Source of the DNA: JBAOHV01 sp963714875
GTDB lineage: Bacteria; Actinomycetota; Acidimicrobiia; Acidimicrobiales; Microtrichaceae
NCBI GenBank assembly: GCA_963714875.1
Contig: CAVQQI010000001.1
Location: forward strand, 1-64,000
DNA: 64,000 nt
Direction of reading: 5' to 3'
In this document: positions 1-8,365 of the stretch, piece by piece
How positions within the stretch are numbered: position 1 is the stretch's first letter
How the letters are laid out: each line of letters starts with the position of its first letter
The notes under the pieces: model-generated
Database searches by the model: none
Told to the model about the DNA's origin: nothing
Seen by the model: the letters and a program-made list of their open reading frames with translations, nothing else
Translations under genes and position numbers: made by a program

Positions 1-1
1 T

Positions 2-121
2 CAGCTGCTGGCGCGGCTGACCGGAACGGATCCGGGAGCGCCCACCGATCTGGACCCGGCGCGGGGGACCGAGCTCGTCCACTTCCCGCTGGGCCCCGAT
101 GGCATGGGTGGTGTGGTCTGA
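2..121 (+). CDS. C-terminal end of an unidentified protein (partial)
   Basis: An open frame enters from the left edge and stops at TGA 119-121, giving the last 39 residues of a protein ending in LGPDGMGGVV. Codon use is GC3-rich and looks coding. The tail is too short to recognise a family. It converges on guaB, leaving about 27 nt between the two stop codons. Confidence 0.5.
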   Translation, partial: QLLARLTGTDPGAPTDLDPARGTELVHFPLGPDGMGGVV

Positions 122-148
122 ACAGCCCCGGTGACCCAGCGGTCCCGA

Positions 149-1672
149 CTACATCCAGTAGTTCGGTGCCTCGGCGGTGATGGTCACGTCGTGGGGGTGC
201 GCCTCGCGTAGCCCGGCGGGGCTCATCCGCACGAAGCGGGCATCACGCTGCAGTTGTGCGATGTCGTGGCTGCCGCAGTAGCCCATCGCGGAGCGGAGGC
301 CGCCGGTCAGCTGGTACAGGATCTTGCTGGCCGGCCCCTTGTAGGGGACCCGACCCTCGACCCCTTCGGGCACGACCTTGTCGCTCGCCTCCACCTCGCC
401 CTGGAAGTACCGGTCCTTGGAGAACGACCGGTCGCTCATGGCGCCGAGCGACCCCATGCCCCGGTAGGCCTTGTACCGCTCGCCCTTGGACATGACGATC
501 TCGCCGGGGGTCTCGTCGACCCCGGCGAGCAGCGAACCCACCATGACCACGTCGGCCCCCGCACCGATCGCCTTGGCGATGTCACCGGAGTAGCGCACGC
601 CGCCATCGGCGATGAGCCCGACGCCGTGGGCCGCGGCGACGACCGAGCACTCGTGGATCGCGGTCAGCTGCGGCACGCCGACACCGGCGACGATGCGGGT
701 GGTGCAGATCGAACCCGGTCCGACGCCGACCTTGACCGCATCGGCGCCGGCGTCGATCAGCGCCCGGGCTGCGGCGCCGGTGGCGATGTTGCCGCCCGCC
801 ACGGCCACCGACAGGTTGGCCTTGATCTTCGTGACCACCTCGAGGACACCGGCGGAGTGGCCGTGCGCCGTGTCGACCACGATCAGGTCCACTCCCGACG
901 CGGCGAGTGCCTGTGCGCGCTCCAGCGCGTCGTCGCCGACGCCGACCGCAGCGGCGCAGCGCAGCCGGCCCTGGTCGTCCTTGGTGGCGTTGGGGTACTT
1001 GAGCTTCTTGTTGATGTCCTTGACGGTGATGAGTCCGGTGATGCGACCGTCGTCGTCGACCACCGGCAGCTTCTCGATCCGGTGGCGCCCCAGGATGGTC
1101 TGGGCATCTCCCAGGGTCGTGCCGGTGGGGGCGGTGACGAGACCTTCGGCGGTCATGACCTCTCGTACGGGGCGGCTCCGGTCGTCCTCGAAACGCAGGT
1201 CGCGGTTGGTGAGGATGCCCACCAGTCGGCGTTGCTCGTCGACGATCGGCACCCCGGAGATCCGGTACTTGGACATGAGGTCGAGCGCAGCGCCGACCAG
1301 GTCGTCGGGCCCGAGTGTGACCGGATCGACGATCATGCCGGACTCGGAGCGCTTGACCTTGTCGACCTCGGTGACCTGGTCCTCGATCGACAGGTTGCGG
1401 TGGATGACCCCCAGGCCGCCCTCGCGCGCCATGGCGATGGCAAGACGGGCCTCGGTGACGGTGTCCATCGCCGCCGACATCAGCGGGATCGCCAGCCCGA
1501 TGTCGCGGGTCAACATGGTGTTGGTCGAGACCTGCGCCGGGATGACGTCGGAGGCGGAGGGGACCAGGCAGACGTCATCGAAGGTCAACCCCATCTGACC
1601 GAAACGCTGGAGCGGGTCGTAGGGCTCCGTTGCACCGCTCGGGTCGATCGAATCGCTGGGGAGGGGCGTCAT
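149..1672 (-). CDS. guaB: IMP dehydrogenase
   Basis: Catalyses NAD-dependent oxidation of IMP to XMP, the committed step of GMP synthesis, in the cytoplasm. The 507-residue protein has the usual length. It shows the N-terminal barrel start (LTFDDVCLVPS), a tandem CBS (Bateman) insert at roughly residues 115-230, the catalytic loop GPGSICTTR with the nucleophilic Cys, and the C-terminal flap motif YKGPASKILYQLTGGLRSAMGY. The ATG at 1672 is supported by a TAGGAT -10 element ending 6 nt upstream, so the mRNA is probably leaderless. The gene converges on the unknown gene to its left. It stands opposite guaB3-guaA rather than in their operon. Identification is very secure. Confidence 0.97.
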   Translation of the reverse strand: MTPLPSDSIDPSGATEPYDPLQRFGQMGLTFDDVCLVPSASDVIPAQVSTNTMLTRDIGLAIPLMSAAMDTVTEARLAIAMAREGGLGVIHRNLSIEDQVTEVDKVKRSESGMIVDPVTLGPDDLVGAALDLMSKYRISGVPIVDEQRRLVGILTNRDLRFEDDRSRPVREVMTAEGLVTAPTGTTLGDAQTILGRHRIEKLPVVDDDGRITGLITVKDINKKLKYPNATKDDQGRLRCAAAVGVGDDALERAQALAASGVDLIVVDTAHGHSAGVLEVVTKIKANLSVAVAGGNIATGAAARALIDAGADAVKVGVGPGSICTTRIVAGVGVPQLTAIHECSVVAAAHGVGLIADGGVRYSGDIAKAIGAGADVVMVGSLLAGVDETPGEIVMSKGERYKAYRGMGSLGAMSDRSFSKDRYFQGEVEASDKVVPEGVEGRVPYKGPASKILYQLTGGLRSAMGYCGSHDIAQLQRDARFVRMSPAGLREAHPHDVTITAEAPNYWM

Positions 1673-1678
1673 GGGTGG

Positions 1679-1684
1679 ATCCTA
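1679..1684 (-). promoter_or_regulatory. -10 element of guaB (leaderless)
   Basis: TAGGAT on the minus strand, followed by 6 nt and the guaB ATG. This is the spacing expected when transcription starts at the start codon. No Shine-Dalgarno sequence and no clear -35 are visible. Confidence 0.5.
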
Positions 1685-1753
1685 GTCAGTGCTGCCGGGG
1701 CGGTCTGCCGGCGTTCGGACCCCGGGAGGCCCGGATGTGTGCACCGATCGGGA

Positions 1754-1759
1754 TAGCGT
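1754..1759 (+). promoter_or_regulatory. -10 element of the small gene at 1766 (leaderless)
   Basis: TAGCGT followed by GAGCAC and then the ATG at 1766, a 6-nt gap. It faces away from the guaB -10 at 1679-1684, so the pair forms a compact divergent promoter of about 90 bp. Confidence 0.5.
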
Positions 1760-1765
1760 GAGCAC

Positions 1766-2155
1766 ATGCCGGAACTGACCTTCGAGGGCGAGACGCACGG
1801 TGAGATCGTGGTGAAGGTCCGCCGCTGGCTCGCATCGCTCGAGGGCGAGGACGTCGCCGCGCTCTCCGCGGTCGAAGCGGTCAACCAGGGAGCGGAGCTC
1901 ACGAAGGAGGCGCTGCGCATCATCGCCTCCGCCGCTCCGGAGCCGATCGCCCAGTCCGACGTCGTCCGAGGTCTGACGAACATGGGCTACAAGGTCACCG
2001 ACGGCACCAAGGCAGCGGTGGTGTCAGGTCTCGACTCGATCGAGGAGGCCACCGGCGGAGGTGTGGTGCAGCAGGCGACGAAGGCCGCCGGGAAGGTGGC
2101 GTACCAGATGAACGCCAACATGGCTCGCCAGCTGCTGCGGTCCCTGCGGGGCTGA
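1766..2155 (+). CDS. Hypothetical protein, 129 aa
   Basis: The family is not recognised. The protein is acidic at the N terminus and predicted mostly helical, with no signal peptide or membrane segment. Residues 55-110 contain an Ala/Gly-rich stretch (IASAAPEPIAQSDVVRGL, then GGGVVQQATKAAGKVAYQ). The start is the ATG directly behind a TAGCGT -10 element. It lies between guaB (divergent) and guaB3 (same strand, 132 nt downstream, with its own -10), so a link to purine metabolism is positional only. A small cytoplasmic protein of unknown role is the safest description. Confidence 0.75.
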   Translation: MPELTFEGETHGEIVVKVRRWLASLEGEDVAALSAVEAVNQGAELTKEALRIIASAAPEPIAQSDVVRGLTNMGYKVTDGTKAAVVSGLDSIEEATGGGVVQQATKAAGKVAYQMNANMARQLLRSLRG

Positions 2156-2236
2156 TCGCGCCGGGCCACGGCGTGCTGGTCCGCCCCTCGCTCCGGACGG
2201 TGTGGCACGGAGTCGGCCACCCCGGTCGGGGGCGCG

Positions 2237-2242
2237 TAGACT
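2237..2242 (+). promoter_or_regulatory. Probable -10 element of guaB3-guaA
   Basis: TAGACT lies 45 nt before the GTG of guaB3, in the gap after the 129-aa gene. Transcription from here would give a roughly 40-nt leader containing GAGAG just before the GTG. Confidence 0.35.
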
Positions 2243-2287
2243 GCTCGCTTCCTGATTGCCGGGTTCGTCGGCGCTGAGAGAGAGCAC

Positions 2288-3424
2288 GTGGCAGAGATCG
2301 AGATCGGCATCGGCAAGTCCGGGCGACGTGGGTACTCATTGGACGAGGTCACGATCGTTCCGAGCCGGCGCACCCGCGACGCTGATGAAGTCGACGTGTC
2401 GTGGCAGATCGATGCCTACCAGTTCGATCTGCCCGTGATCGCCGCTGCCATGGACGGCGTCACCAGCCCGGCCACGGCCATCCGTATGGGTGGCCTCGGT
2501 GGTGCCGGGGCGCTGCACCTCGAAGGTCTGTGGTGCCGACTCGAGGATCCGGCGGCGGAGCTGGCCAGGATCGCCGAGATGGATGACGACGGCGTGCTGG
2601 CGAAGCTCCGTGAGCTGCACTCGCAACCGGTGGTGCCCGAGCTCATCGCCGAGCGGGTGCACGAGATCCGCGAGGGTGGCGCGACGGTCTGCGTCGCGGT
2701 GACGCCGTCGAGCACCGAGAGGCTGCTCGACCACATCGTGCGAGCGGAGCCGGACCTGCTGCTGATCCAGGGGACGGTGACGTCGGCCGAGCACGTGAGC
2801 GAGGGAGCGCACCCTCCGCTCGACCTGAAGCACCTCGTGCGCCGGCTCGAGGTCCCGGTGCTCGTCGGTGGGTGTGCCAGCTACCAGGCGGCGTTGCACC
2901 TGATGCGAACGGGCGCCGCAGGTGTCGTGGTCGGTGTCGGTCCTGGGTCGACCTCGACGACGAACCGCGTCCTCGGCGTGGGGACTCCCCAGGCCACCGC
3001 GATCGCGGATGCCCGCGCCGCTCGCATGCGGCACCTGGACGAGACAGGCGTGTACGTCCACGTCATCGCCGACGGCGGCATGGCGACCGGGGGCGACATC
3101 GCGAAGGCCGTCGTGTGCGGCGCCGACGGCGTCATGTTGGGTTCGCCGCTGGCCCGCTCGGATGAGGCTCCTGCGGGTGGGGTGACCTGGTCGACCGCGA
3201 GCCTGCACCGCACGTTGCCTCGTGGTCGCCTGCGTCGGCTCGCTCCGGTCGGCCCGCTCGAACAGGTGCTGCTCGGCCCCTCCGAGCGATCCGACGGGCG
3301 CACCAACCTGATCGGCGCGCTGCGCAAGTCGATGGCCGTGACCGGCCACGGCACCCTCAAGGAACTGCAGAAGGCCGAGTTGATGGTGACGACACCTCCT
3401 GCGGTTCGCCCGGGGGTGCAGTGA
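2288..3424 (+). CDS. guaB3: GuaB3 family IMP dehydrogenase-related protein
   Basis: A 378-residue TIM-barrel protein of the IMPDH/GMP reductase superfamily. It has no CBS insert, as expected for the GuaB3 group that sits beside guaA in Actinomycetota. The barrel starts GYSLDEVTIVPSRRTR, and the phosphate-binding loops VVGVGPGS and ADGGMATGGDIAKA are clear. In the catalytic loop the sequence is GPGSTSTTNR where GuaB has GPGSICTTR, so the nucleophilic Cys is a Ser. Classical IMPDH chemistry is therefore doubtful and the true reaction is not evident. The start is GTG 2288, preceded by GAGAG. Its TGA at 3422-3424 overlaps the guaA start, so the two are translationally coupled. Confidence 0.9.
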   Translation: MAEIEIGIGKSGRRGYSLDEVTIVPSRRTRDADEVDVSWQIDAYQFDLPVIAAAMDGVTSPATAIRMGGLGGAGALHLEGLWCRLEDPAAELARIAEMDDDGVLAKLRELHSQPVVPELIAERVHEIREGGATVCVAVTPSSTERLLDHIVRAEPDLLLIQGTVTSAEHVSEGAHPPLDLKHLVRRLEVPVLVGGCASYQAALHLMRTGAAGVVVGVGPGSTSTTNRVLGVGTPQATAIADARAARMRHLDETGVYVHVIADGGMATGGDIAKAVVCGADGVMLGSPLARSDEAPAGGVTWSTASLHRTLPRGRLRRLAPVGPLEQVLLGPSERSDGRTNLIGALRKSMAVTGHGTLKELQKAELMVTTPPAVRPGVQ

Positions 3425-4986
3425 TGGCAGCGATGGAGATCGCAGCCCCGTCCGAGAAGGTGCTGGTGGTCGACTTCGGCGCCCAGTACTCCCAGCTGAT
3501 CGCCCGTCGCGTACGAGAAGCCAACGTGTACTCCGAGATCGTGCCCTGCACGCTCAGCGCCGAGGAGTTCGCGGCGCACGAGCCCAGCGCGATCATCCTC
3601 TCGGGTGGTCCGAAGTCCGTCCACGTCGAAGGTGCTCCCGCCATCGACCCGGGTGTGTTCGACCTCGGCGTGCCCCTGCTGGGCATCTGCTACGGAGCGC
3701 AGCTCATCGCGCAGCAACTCGGCGGCACCGTCGGCCGTGGAGGTGCGGGCGAGTACGGCCGCACCGTGCTCGAACCGATCCCGGGCGCGCCGTCGGAGTT
3801 GCTGACCGGCGATCTGGCGCACACCCAGACGGTCTGGATGAGTCACTTCGATGCGGTGGTCGAGGTCCCCGAGGGATTCGTCGCGACGGCGTCCTCTCCC
3901 GGTGCTGCGATCGCGGTGCTCGAGAACTCCGAGCGGCGCATCTACGGCGTGCAGTACCACCCCGAGGTCGTGCACACGCCCCACGGGCAGCTGCTGATCG
4001 ACGGGTTCCTGCACGAGGTCGCAGGGTTGTCGACCGACTGGACGATGGGGAACTTCGTCGACACCGCGGTCGAGGCCATCCGCGCCCAGGTGGGTGACGG
4101 CCGGGCCATCTGCGGGCTCTCCGGTGGTGTCGACTCGGCAGTTGCTGCGGCATTGGTGCACCGTGCGATCGGATCGCAGCTCACCTGCGTGTTCGTCGAC
4201 ACCGGCCTGATGCGCAAGGGCGAGGGCGAGCAGGTGGTGGAGACCTTCCGGCGCCACCAGGGCATCGAGCTCATCCACGTCAGGGCAGCTGATCGCTTCT
4301 TCGAGCGGCTGTCGGGGATCACCGAGCCCGAGGAGAAGCGCAAGGCGATCGGCGAGCTGTTCATCCGCGTCTTCGAAGACGCACGCGGCGGTGTCACCGA
4401 TGCGCAGTTCCTGGTCCAGGGGACCCTGTATCCCGACGTCATCGAGTCCGGGACCGCGCACGCATCGACCATCAAGAGCCACCACAACGTCGGGGGCCTT
4501 CCCGACGATCTGGATTTCGATCTGGTGGAGCCGCTGCGCTCCCTGTTCAAGGACGAGGTGCGTTCGGTCGGCGCCGAACTGGGTCTGCCGGACGAGATCG
4601 TCTGGCGCCAGCCCTTCCCGGGGCCGGGCCTCGGCGTGCGCATCATCGGCGAGGTCACGCCCGACAAGGTCGCGGTGCTGCAGGAGGCCGACGCGATCGT
4701 CAGGGAAGAGCTCCGCATCGCCGGGCTCGAGCGTGAGATCTGGCAGTCGTTCGCCGTGCTGCCCGACATCCGCACGGTCGGCGTGATGGGCGATGAGCGC
4801 ACCTACGGCTACCCGGTGATCATCAGGGCGGTGACCAGCGAGGATGCGATGACCGCCGACTGGGCGCGGATCCCCTACGAGGTGCTGGAGATCATGGCGT
4901 CGCGGATCATCAACGAGGTCGCCGGGGTCAACCGGGTCGCGTACGACATCACCTCGAAGCCGCCCGGGACCATCGAGTGGGAGTGA
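3421..4986 (+). CDS. guaA: GMP synthase (glutamine-hydrolysing)
   Basis: Converts XMP to GMP using ATP and glutamine in the cytoplasm. The 521-residue protein contains a class I glutamine amidotransferase domain (VVDFGAQYSQLIARRVRE; nucleophile in GICYGAQ; His-Glu in QYHPEV). It is followed by an ATP pyrophosphatase domain with the P-loop GLSGGVDSAV and a C-terminal dimerisation domain ending in KPPGTIEWE, the family's invariant tail. GTG 3421, ATG 3424 and ATG 3433 are all possible starts. The first two overlap the guaB3 stop, and ATG 3433 begins MEIAAPSEKV. The guaB3-guaA pairing is typical of actinobacteria. Confidence 0.97.
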   Translation: MMAAMEIAAPSEKVLVVDFGAQYSQLIARRVREANVYSEIVPCTLSAEEFAAHEPSAIILSGGPKSVHVEGAPAIDPGVFDLGVPLLGICYGAQLIAQQLGGTVGRGGAGEYGRTVLEPIPGAPSELLTGDLAHTQTVWMSHFDAVVEVPEGFVATASSPGAAIAVLENSERRIYGVQYHPEVVHTPHGQLLIDGFLHEVAGLSTDWTMGNFVDTAVEAIRAQVGDGRAICGLSGGVDSAVAAALVHRAIGSQLTCVFVDTGLMRKGEGEQVVETFRRHQGIELIHVRAADRFFERLSGITEPEEKRKAIGELFIRVFEDARGGVTDAQFLVQGTLYPDVIESGTAHASTIKSHHNVGGLPDDLDFDLVEPLRSLFKDEVRSVGAELGLPDEIVWRQPFPGPGLGVRIIGEVTPDKVAVLQEADAIVREELRIAGLEREIWQSFAVLPDIRTVGVMGDERTYGYPVIIRAVTSEDAMTADWARIPYEVLEIMASRIINEVAGVNRVAYDITSKPPGTIEWE

Positions 4987-5119
4987 TCCGCCCGAGGGAG
5001 TGACCTCGTGGGTGGGGAGCGGCCAGTTGTCGATGAGGACGATGTTCCTGTGGGGAGTCCGTGACGGACCGCAACGCGATTGTAATGAAGTCACGGTCTG
5101 TGGTTGACTCTGTCCCGTC

Positions 5120-6406
5120 ATGACCACCACGCCAACTCCAGAGCTGTCGCCGCGTCTCGTCGTACCGGGCCCCGCCCGTGACTCGCGCCGGACGGCCCCT
5201 GCACGTCGTCTGCACCGCGCCACCGCGGCGTTGCTCGCCGTCGGCTTGATCGTCGGCATCACCATGTCGGGCGGCGGCGCCAGCGCGCAGACCGTCGACA
5301 GCCTGCGCGACCGCGCACAACAGCTCGCGAACGAGCTCGAGGACCTGGAGCGTCAGAGCCTCGAGCTGAACGAACGCTTCCTGGAGCTCTCCGACCAGCT
5401 CGATCGGCTCGAGGCCGAGCAGGCGGAGAACCGCGAGAAGGTCGATGAGGCCCAGGCGCGGGTCGAGGCCACCCGTGACCAGGCGGCCGGCTACCTCGTC
5501 GAGGCCTATATCGGTGCCGGCTCCAGCGACGGCATCGCCCTGGGCAGTGCGGATCCGAACGAGGCCGTCAACTCCCAGGTCATGTTGGAGTACCTCCGCA
5601 GCGACCGAGAGGTCGCAGCCGATGAGTTCGCAGCCTCCAAGTCGGATCTCGAGGCCCGCTCGGCCGAGCTCGAGGCGTCGACCCGGGAGCTGACCGCATC
5701 GAAGGAGCGTCAGGCCGCCGTCGTCGAGCGCCTCGAGGACAACGTCGAGCGCCACAACGAGCTGCTCAGCAGCACCAACAGCCAGCTGAACGAGGCCCTC
5801 GCTGCTGAGCGTGCCCGCCGTGAGGCAGCCGAGGCAGCTCGTGCCGAGGCCGCTGCCAACCGGGCGGCAGCTGCGGCGGCGGCAAGTCGGACCACCACGA
5901 CCGCTGCGCCCGGCTCGTCGGCGCCTTCCCGCTCCTCATCCACCTCCCGGCCCGCGCAGACTGCTCCAGCTGGCACCTCGGCACCTGCGCCTGCACCTGC
6001 ACCTGCACCCGCACCGGTGGCAGCGCCCGCACCTGCCCCGGCGCCGGCCCCCGTGTCCGCACCGAACGGGCGGGCCGCCGCGGCGATCGCCGCGGCCAAG
6101 AGCCGGCTCGGCACCCCCTACCGCTGGGGTGGCACCACCCCGTCCGGATTCGACTGCTCGGGTCTCATGCTGTGGTCGTGGGCGAACGCCGGCGTGTCGT
6201 TGCCCCGGACCTCACGAGACCAGAAGGCCTACACGCAACGCATCAGCCAGTCGCAGCTGCAGCCGGGGGACCTGGTGTTCTCCGGGAATCCGGTGTACCA
6301 CGTCGGCATGTACATCGGCGGTGGCCAGATGATCCACTCGCCCCGAACCGGTGACGTCGTGAAGATCTCGGCCGTGCGCGGCGACAGCTTCGGCCGCATT
6401 CCCTGA
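5120..6406 (+). CDS. Secreted coiled-coil NlpC/P60 peptidoglycan endopeptidase
   Basis: A 428-residue cell-wall hydrolase resembling the RipA/CwlO class, which cleaves D-Glu-diaminopimelate bonds in stem peptides. It has a basic N terminus and signal/TM segment at about 34-55 ending ASAQT. A long Glu/Gln/Ala-rich coiled coil follows at about 57-240, then an Ala/Pro-rich linker with repeated AP codons. The C-terminal NlpC/P60 domain has the catalytic Cys in GFDCSGL and His in YHVGMYIGGG. The ATG at 5120 lacks a Shine-Dalgarno. A GACTCT hexamer 8 nt upstream may be a weak -10. The 133-bp region after guaA contains no riboswitch that I recognise. The coiled coil probably keeps the enzyme inactive until a partner such as FtsEX binds; that is family inference. 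Confidence 0.93.
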   Translation: MTTTPTPELSPRLVVPGPARDSRRTAPARRLHRATAALLAVGLIVGITMSGGGASAQTVDSLRDRAQQLANELEDLERQSLELNERFLELSDQLDRLEAEQAENREKVDEAQARVEATRDQAAGYLVEAYIGAGSSDGIALGSADPNEAVNSQVMLEYLRSDREVAADEFAASKSDLEARSAELEASTRELTASKERQAAVVERLEDNVERHNELLSSTNSQLNEALAAERARREAAEAARAEAAANRAAAAAAASRTTTTAAPGSSAPSRSSSTSRPAQTAPAGTSAPAPAPAPAPAPVAAPAPAPAPAPVSAPNGRAAAAIAAAKSRLGTPYRWGGTTPSGFDCSGLMLWSWANAGVSLPRTSRDQKAYTQRISQSQLQPGDLVFSGNPVYHVGMYIGGGQMIHSPRTGDVVKISAVRGDSFGRIP

Positions 6407-6436
6407 TCCCGCGGTCGTCGGACGACGCCGAGCGAC

Positions 6437-7381
6437 TCAGGTGCCGGCGAGGCGCCCGATCACCGGCTCCATGTCGTCCAGCGCCGATGCCGACAGGCCG
6501 ATGGTGGAGATGCCGAACCGCTCGCGCCGCTCGATCAGATCATCGACCATCTGCTCGACGGTGCCACACAGCGCATGGGGCGAGTTGCGGGCCTGGTCCG
6601 GGGTCAGCCCGAAGCCGTCGGCGAACAGCTCGTACATCGATTCCGGGTCGTCGGTGACGATCGCCAGGTGGATGCGGGTCTGCAGCTCGATCTGATCGAA
6701 CCGGTCGCCCGCGGCGTCGCGGATGACGCGCAGCTTCTCCTCTGTGGCCTCGGCGGTGGCGCTCGGCCCGGCGTGCTCGTCGATCACGCCGGCGGCCAGC
6801 GCCGGGTTGAGCCCGATGATGTCGGCACGTCGGCCGGCGAGGGCCAGCACGCGGGGACCGCCACCGCCGATGACGATCGGAGGGTGTGGCTGCTGCGCCG
6901 GCTTGGGCTGCCCCTCGAGCCCGGTCACCTCGTAGTACCGGCCCTTGAACTCGACCGGGCCGTCCGACCACATCGCGGTGATGACGTCGAGTGCCTCCTC
7001 GAGGCGCTGGATGCGGATGCCGGGACGTTCCATGGCGATGCCTGCTGAGTGGTAGTCGTGTGCCATCCAGCCCGCACCCAACCCGAACTCCAGGCGTCCG
7101 CCCGACAACACGTCGATCGTCGCGGCCTCCTTGGCCAGCACCACCGGGTGTCGGTAGTCGTTCGCGAACACCAGCGATCCGACCCGCAGGGTGGTCGTCG
7201 CGTCGGCGACGGCCATCAGCGCAGCGAGGGGGGCGAGCTGGTCGTCGAGGTGATCGGCAACGGTGAGCACCGACACACCCATGTCCTCGGACTTCCGGGC
7301 CAGCGGGCGCAGGGCGTCGGGGTGGGGGAGCCGGGACGCCTGGACGGTGAAGCGGAACGGACGGAGCCGGGACGTCGACAT
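6437..7381 (-). CDS. LLM-class F420-dependent oxidoreductase
   Basis: A 314-residue luciferase-like TIM-barrel protein of the TIGR03621-like F420 group. Typical motifs are FRFTVQASRLPHPDALRPLA at the start, TVADHLDDQLAPLAALM, RHPVVLAKEAATIDVLSGGRLEFGLGAGW and PPIVIGGGGPRVLALAGRRADI. It probably uses reduced F420 for hydride transfer; the substrate is unknown. An upstream extension is open, but the ATG at 7381 starts the conserved fold and has a TACGGT -10 seven nt upstream. It is divergent from the hydrolase at 7480. A paralogue with the same motif order lies at 51750-52688. Confidence 0.9.
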   Translation of the reverse strand: MSTSRLRPFRFTVQASRLPHPDALRPLARKSEDMGVSVLTVADHLDDQLAPLAALMAVADATTTLRVGSLVFANDYRHPVVLAKEAATIDVLSGGRLEFGLGAGWMAHDYHSAGIAMERPGIRIQRLEEALDVITAMWSDGPVEFKGRYYEVTGLEGQPKPAQQPHPPIVIGGGGPRVLALAGRRADIIGLNPALAAGVIDEHAGPSATAEATEEKLRVIRDAAGDRFDQIELQTRIHLAIVTDDPESMYELFADGFGLTPDQARNSPHALCGTVEQMVDDLIERRERFGISTIGLSASALDDMEPVIGRLAGT

Positions 7382-7388
7382 CACCCGG

Positions 7389-7394
7389 ACCGTA
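7389..7394 (-). promoter_or_regulatory. -10 element of the oxidoreductase at 7381 (leaderless)
   Basis: TACGGT on the minus strand, 7 nt before the ATG at 7381. It supports the shorter start over the open upstream extension. Confidence 0.5.
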
Positions 7395-7465
7395 GTTCCG
7401 TCCACCGCCCCGTCCACCGTCGGTGGAGCCATGACATGGGGCGGACCGGGTGCCGGGGCCCGCAC

Positions 7466-7471
7466 TAGCGT
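7466..7471 (+). promoter_or_regulatory. -10 element of the hydrolase at 7480 (leaderless)
   Basis: TAGCGT, 8 nt before the ATG at 7480. It lies back to back with the minus-strand -10 at 7389-7394. Confidence 0.5.
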
Positions 7472-7479
7472 CGAACGCC

Positions 7480-8283
7480 ATGGCCCGTGACCCCCTCGAG
7501 GACTTCACCACGACGACGTTCAGCTTCGGTGGGACGGAGCGGACCGTCTACCGAGGGGGAGAGGGGACGGCGGTCATCGTGATGGCGGAGATCCCGGGCA
7601 TCACCCCTGCGGTGGCCGGCTTCGCCCGGCGTGTGGTCGACCGCGGGCACACGGTGTACCTGCCCCACCTGTTCGGTGACCCGGGCGCCGAGGCCACCCC
7701 GGGAGCGATCGTTCGTTCGATCGTGCCGGCCTGCGTGTCACGGGAGTTCACGGCGTTCGCACGCCGGACGACGCCGCCGGCCATCGACTGGTTGCGTGCG
7801 CTCGCGCGAAAGGCTCACGCCGAATGCGGTGGCCCAGGGGTGGGGGCGGTCGGGATGTGCTTCACCGGCGGATTCGCGCTGGCGATGTCGACCGAACCCG
7901 AGATGCTGGCCCCGGTGCTCTCCCAGCCGTCGCTCCCGATCGCGATCACCGCAGCACGCGGAGCAGATCTGGGGTGCTCGGACCAGGACCTGCTGGCCGT
8001 CGCCGAGCGAAGCCGCGATGACGGGCTCTGCGTACTGGGGTTGCGCTTCACCGGCGATCGAATGGTGCCCGATGCCCGGTTCGCGTCACTGCGGCGCACG
8101 CTCGGCGACAACTTCATCGGGGTCGAGATCGACTCATCGAAGGGGAATCCCTCAGGGCACCGTTCGCTGGCCCACTCGGTACTCACCGAGGACCTGATCG
8201 ACGAGCCGGGGCAGCCGACGCACGCCGCGCTGGAACAGGTCCTGGACTTCCTCGACGAACGCCTCGGCGTACCCGGGCGCTGA
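7480..8283 (+). CDS. Dienelactone hydrolase family protein
   Basis: A 267-residue alpha/beta hydrolase of the dienelactone hydrolase type. The family hydrolyses carboxymethylenebutenolide or related lactones and esters, often in aromatic degradation. The nucleophile elbow is GMCFTGG, carrying the Cys that distinguishes this family from Ser hydrolases. An Asp in FTGDRMVP and a His in PSGHRSLA complete a plausible triad, and the early loop VIVMAEIPGIT is conserved. The start at ATG 7480 is set by the -10 element 8 nt upstream. Ten more codons are open upstream but would precede the promoter. The substrate is unknown. Confidence 0.88.
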   Translation: MARDPLEDFTTTTFSFGGTERTVYRGGEGTAVIVMAEIPGITPAVAGFARRVVDRGHTVYLPHLFGDPGAEATPGAIVRSIVPACVSREFTAFARRTTPPAIDWLRALARKAHAECGGPGVGAVGMCFTGGFALAMSTEPEMLAPVLSQPSLPIAITAARGADLGCSDQDLLAVAERSRDDGLCVLGLRFTGDRMVPDARFASLRRTLGDNFIGVEIDSSKGNPSGHRSLAHSVLTEDLIDEPGQPTHAALEQVLDFLDERLGVPGR

Positions 8284-8352
8284 GCGCTACCGATCCTGGC
8301 CCGTCGCTCCTGCTGGTGCCGGGGCCATCGGAAGGCTGTCGGTGCCCACGGG

Positions 8353-8358
8353 TAGGGT
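8353..8358 (+). promoter_or_regulatory. -10 element of pcrA (leaderless)
   Basis: TAGGGT, 7 nt before the ATG at 8366. Confidence 0.5.
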
Positions 8359-8365
8359 GACCTCG

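Noticed and set aside
4987..5119. Possible c-di-AMP (ydaO-type) riboswitch before the NlpC/P60 gene
   Set aside because: Such switches occur before actinobacterial wall hydrolases, but the conserved motifs are not present in these 133 bases.
2881..5265. Long antisense open frame opposite guaB3-guaA
   Set aside because: Same composition artefact. It lacks a ribosome binding site or family, and its sense strand is fully explained.
5980..6060. Simple repeat (GCACCTGC-type)
   Set aside because: It encodes the Ala/Pro linker of the peptidase; ordinary low-complexity coding sequence.
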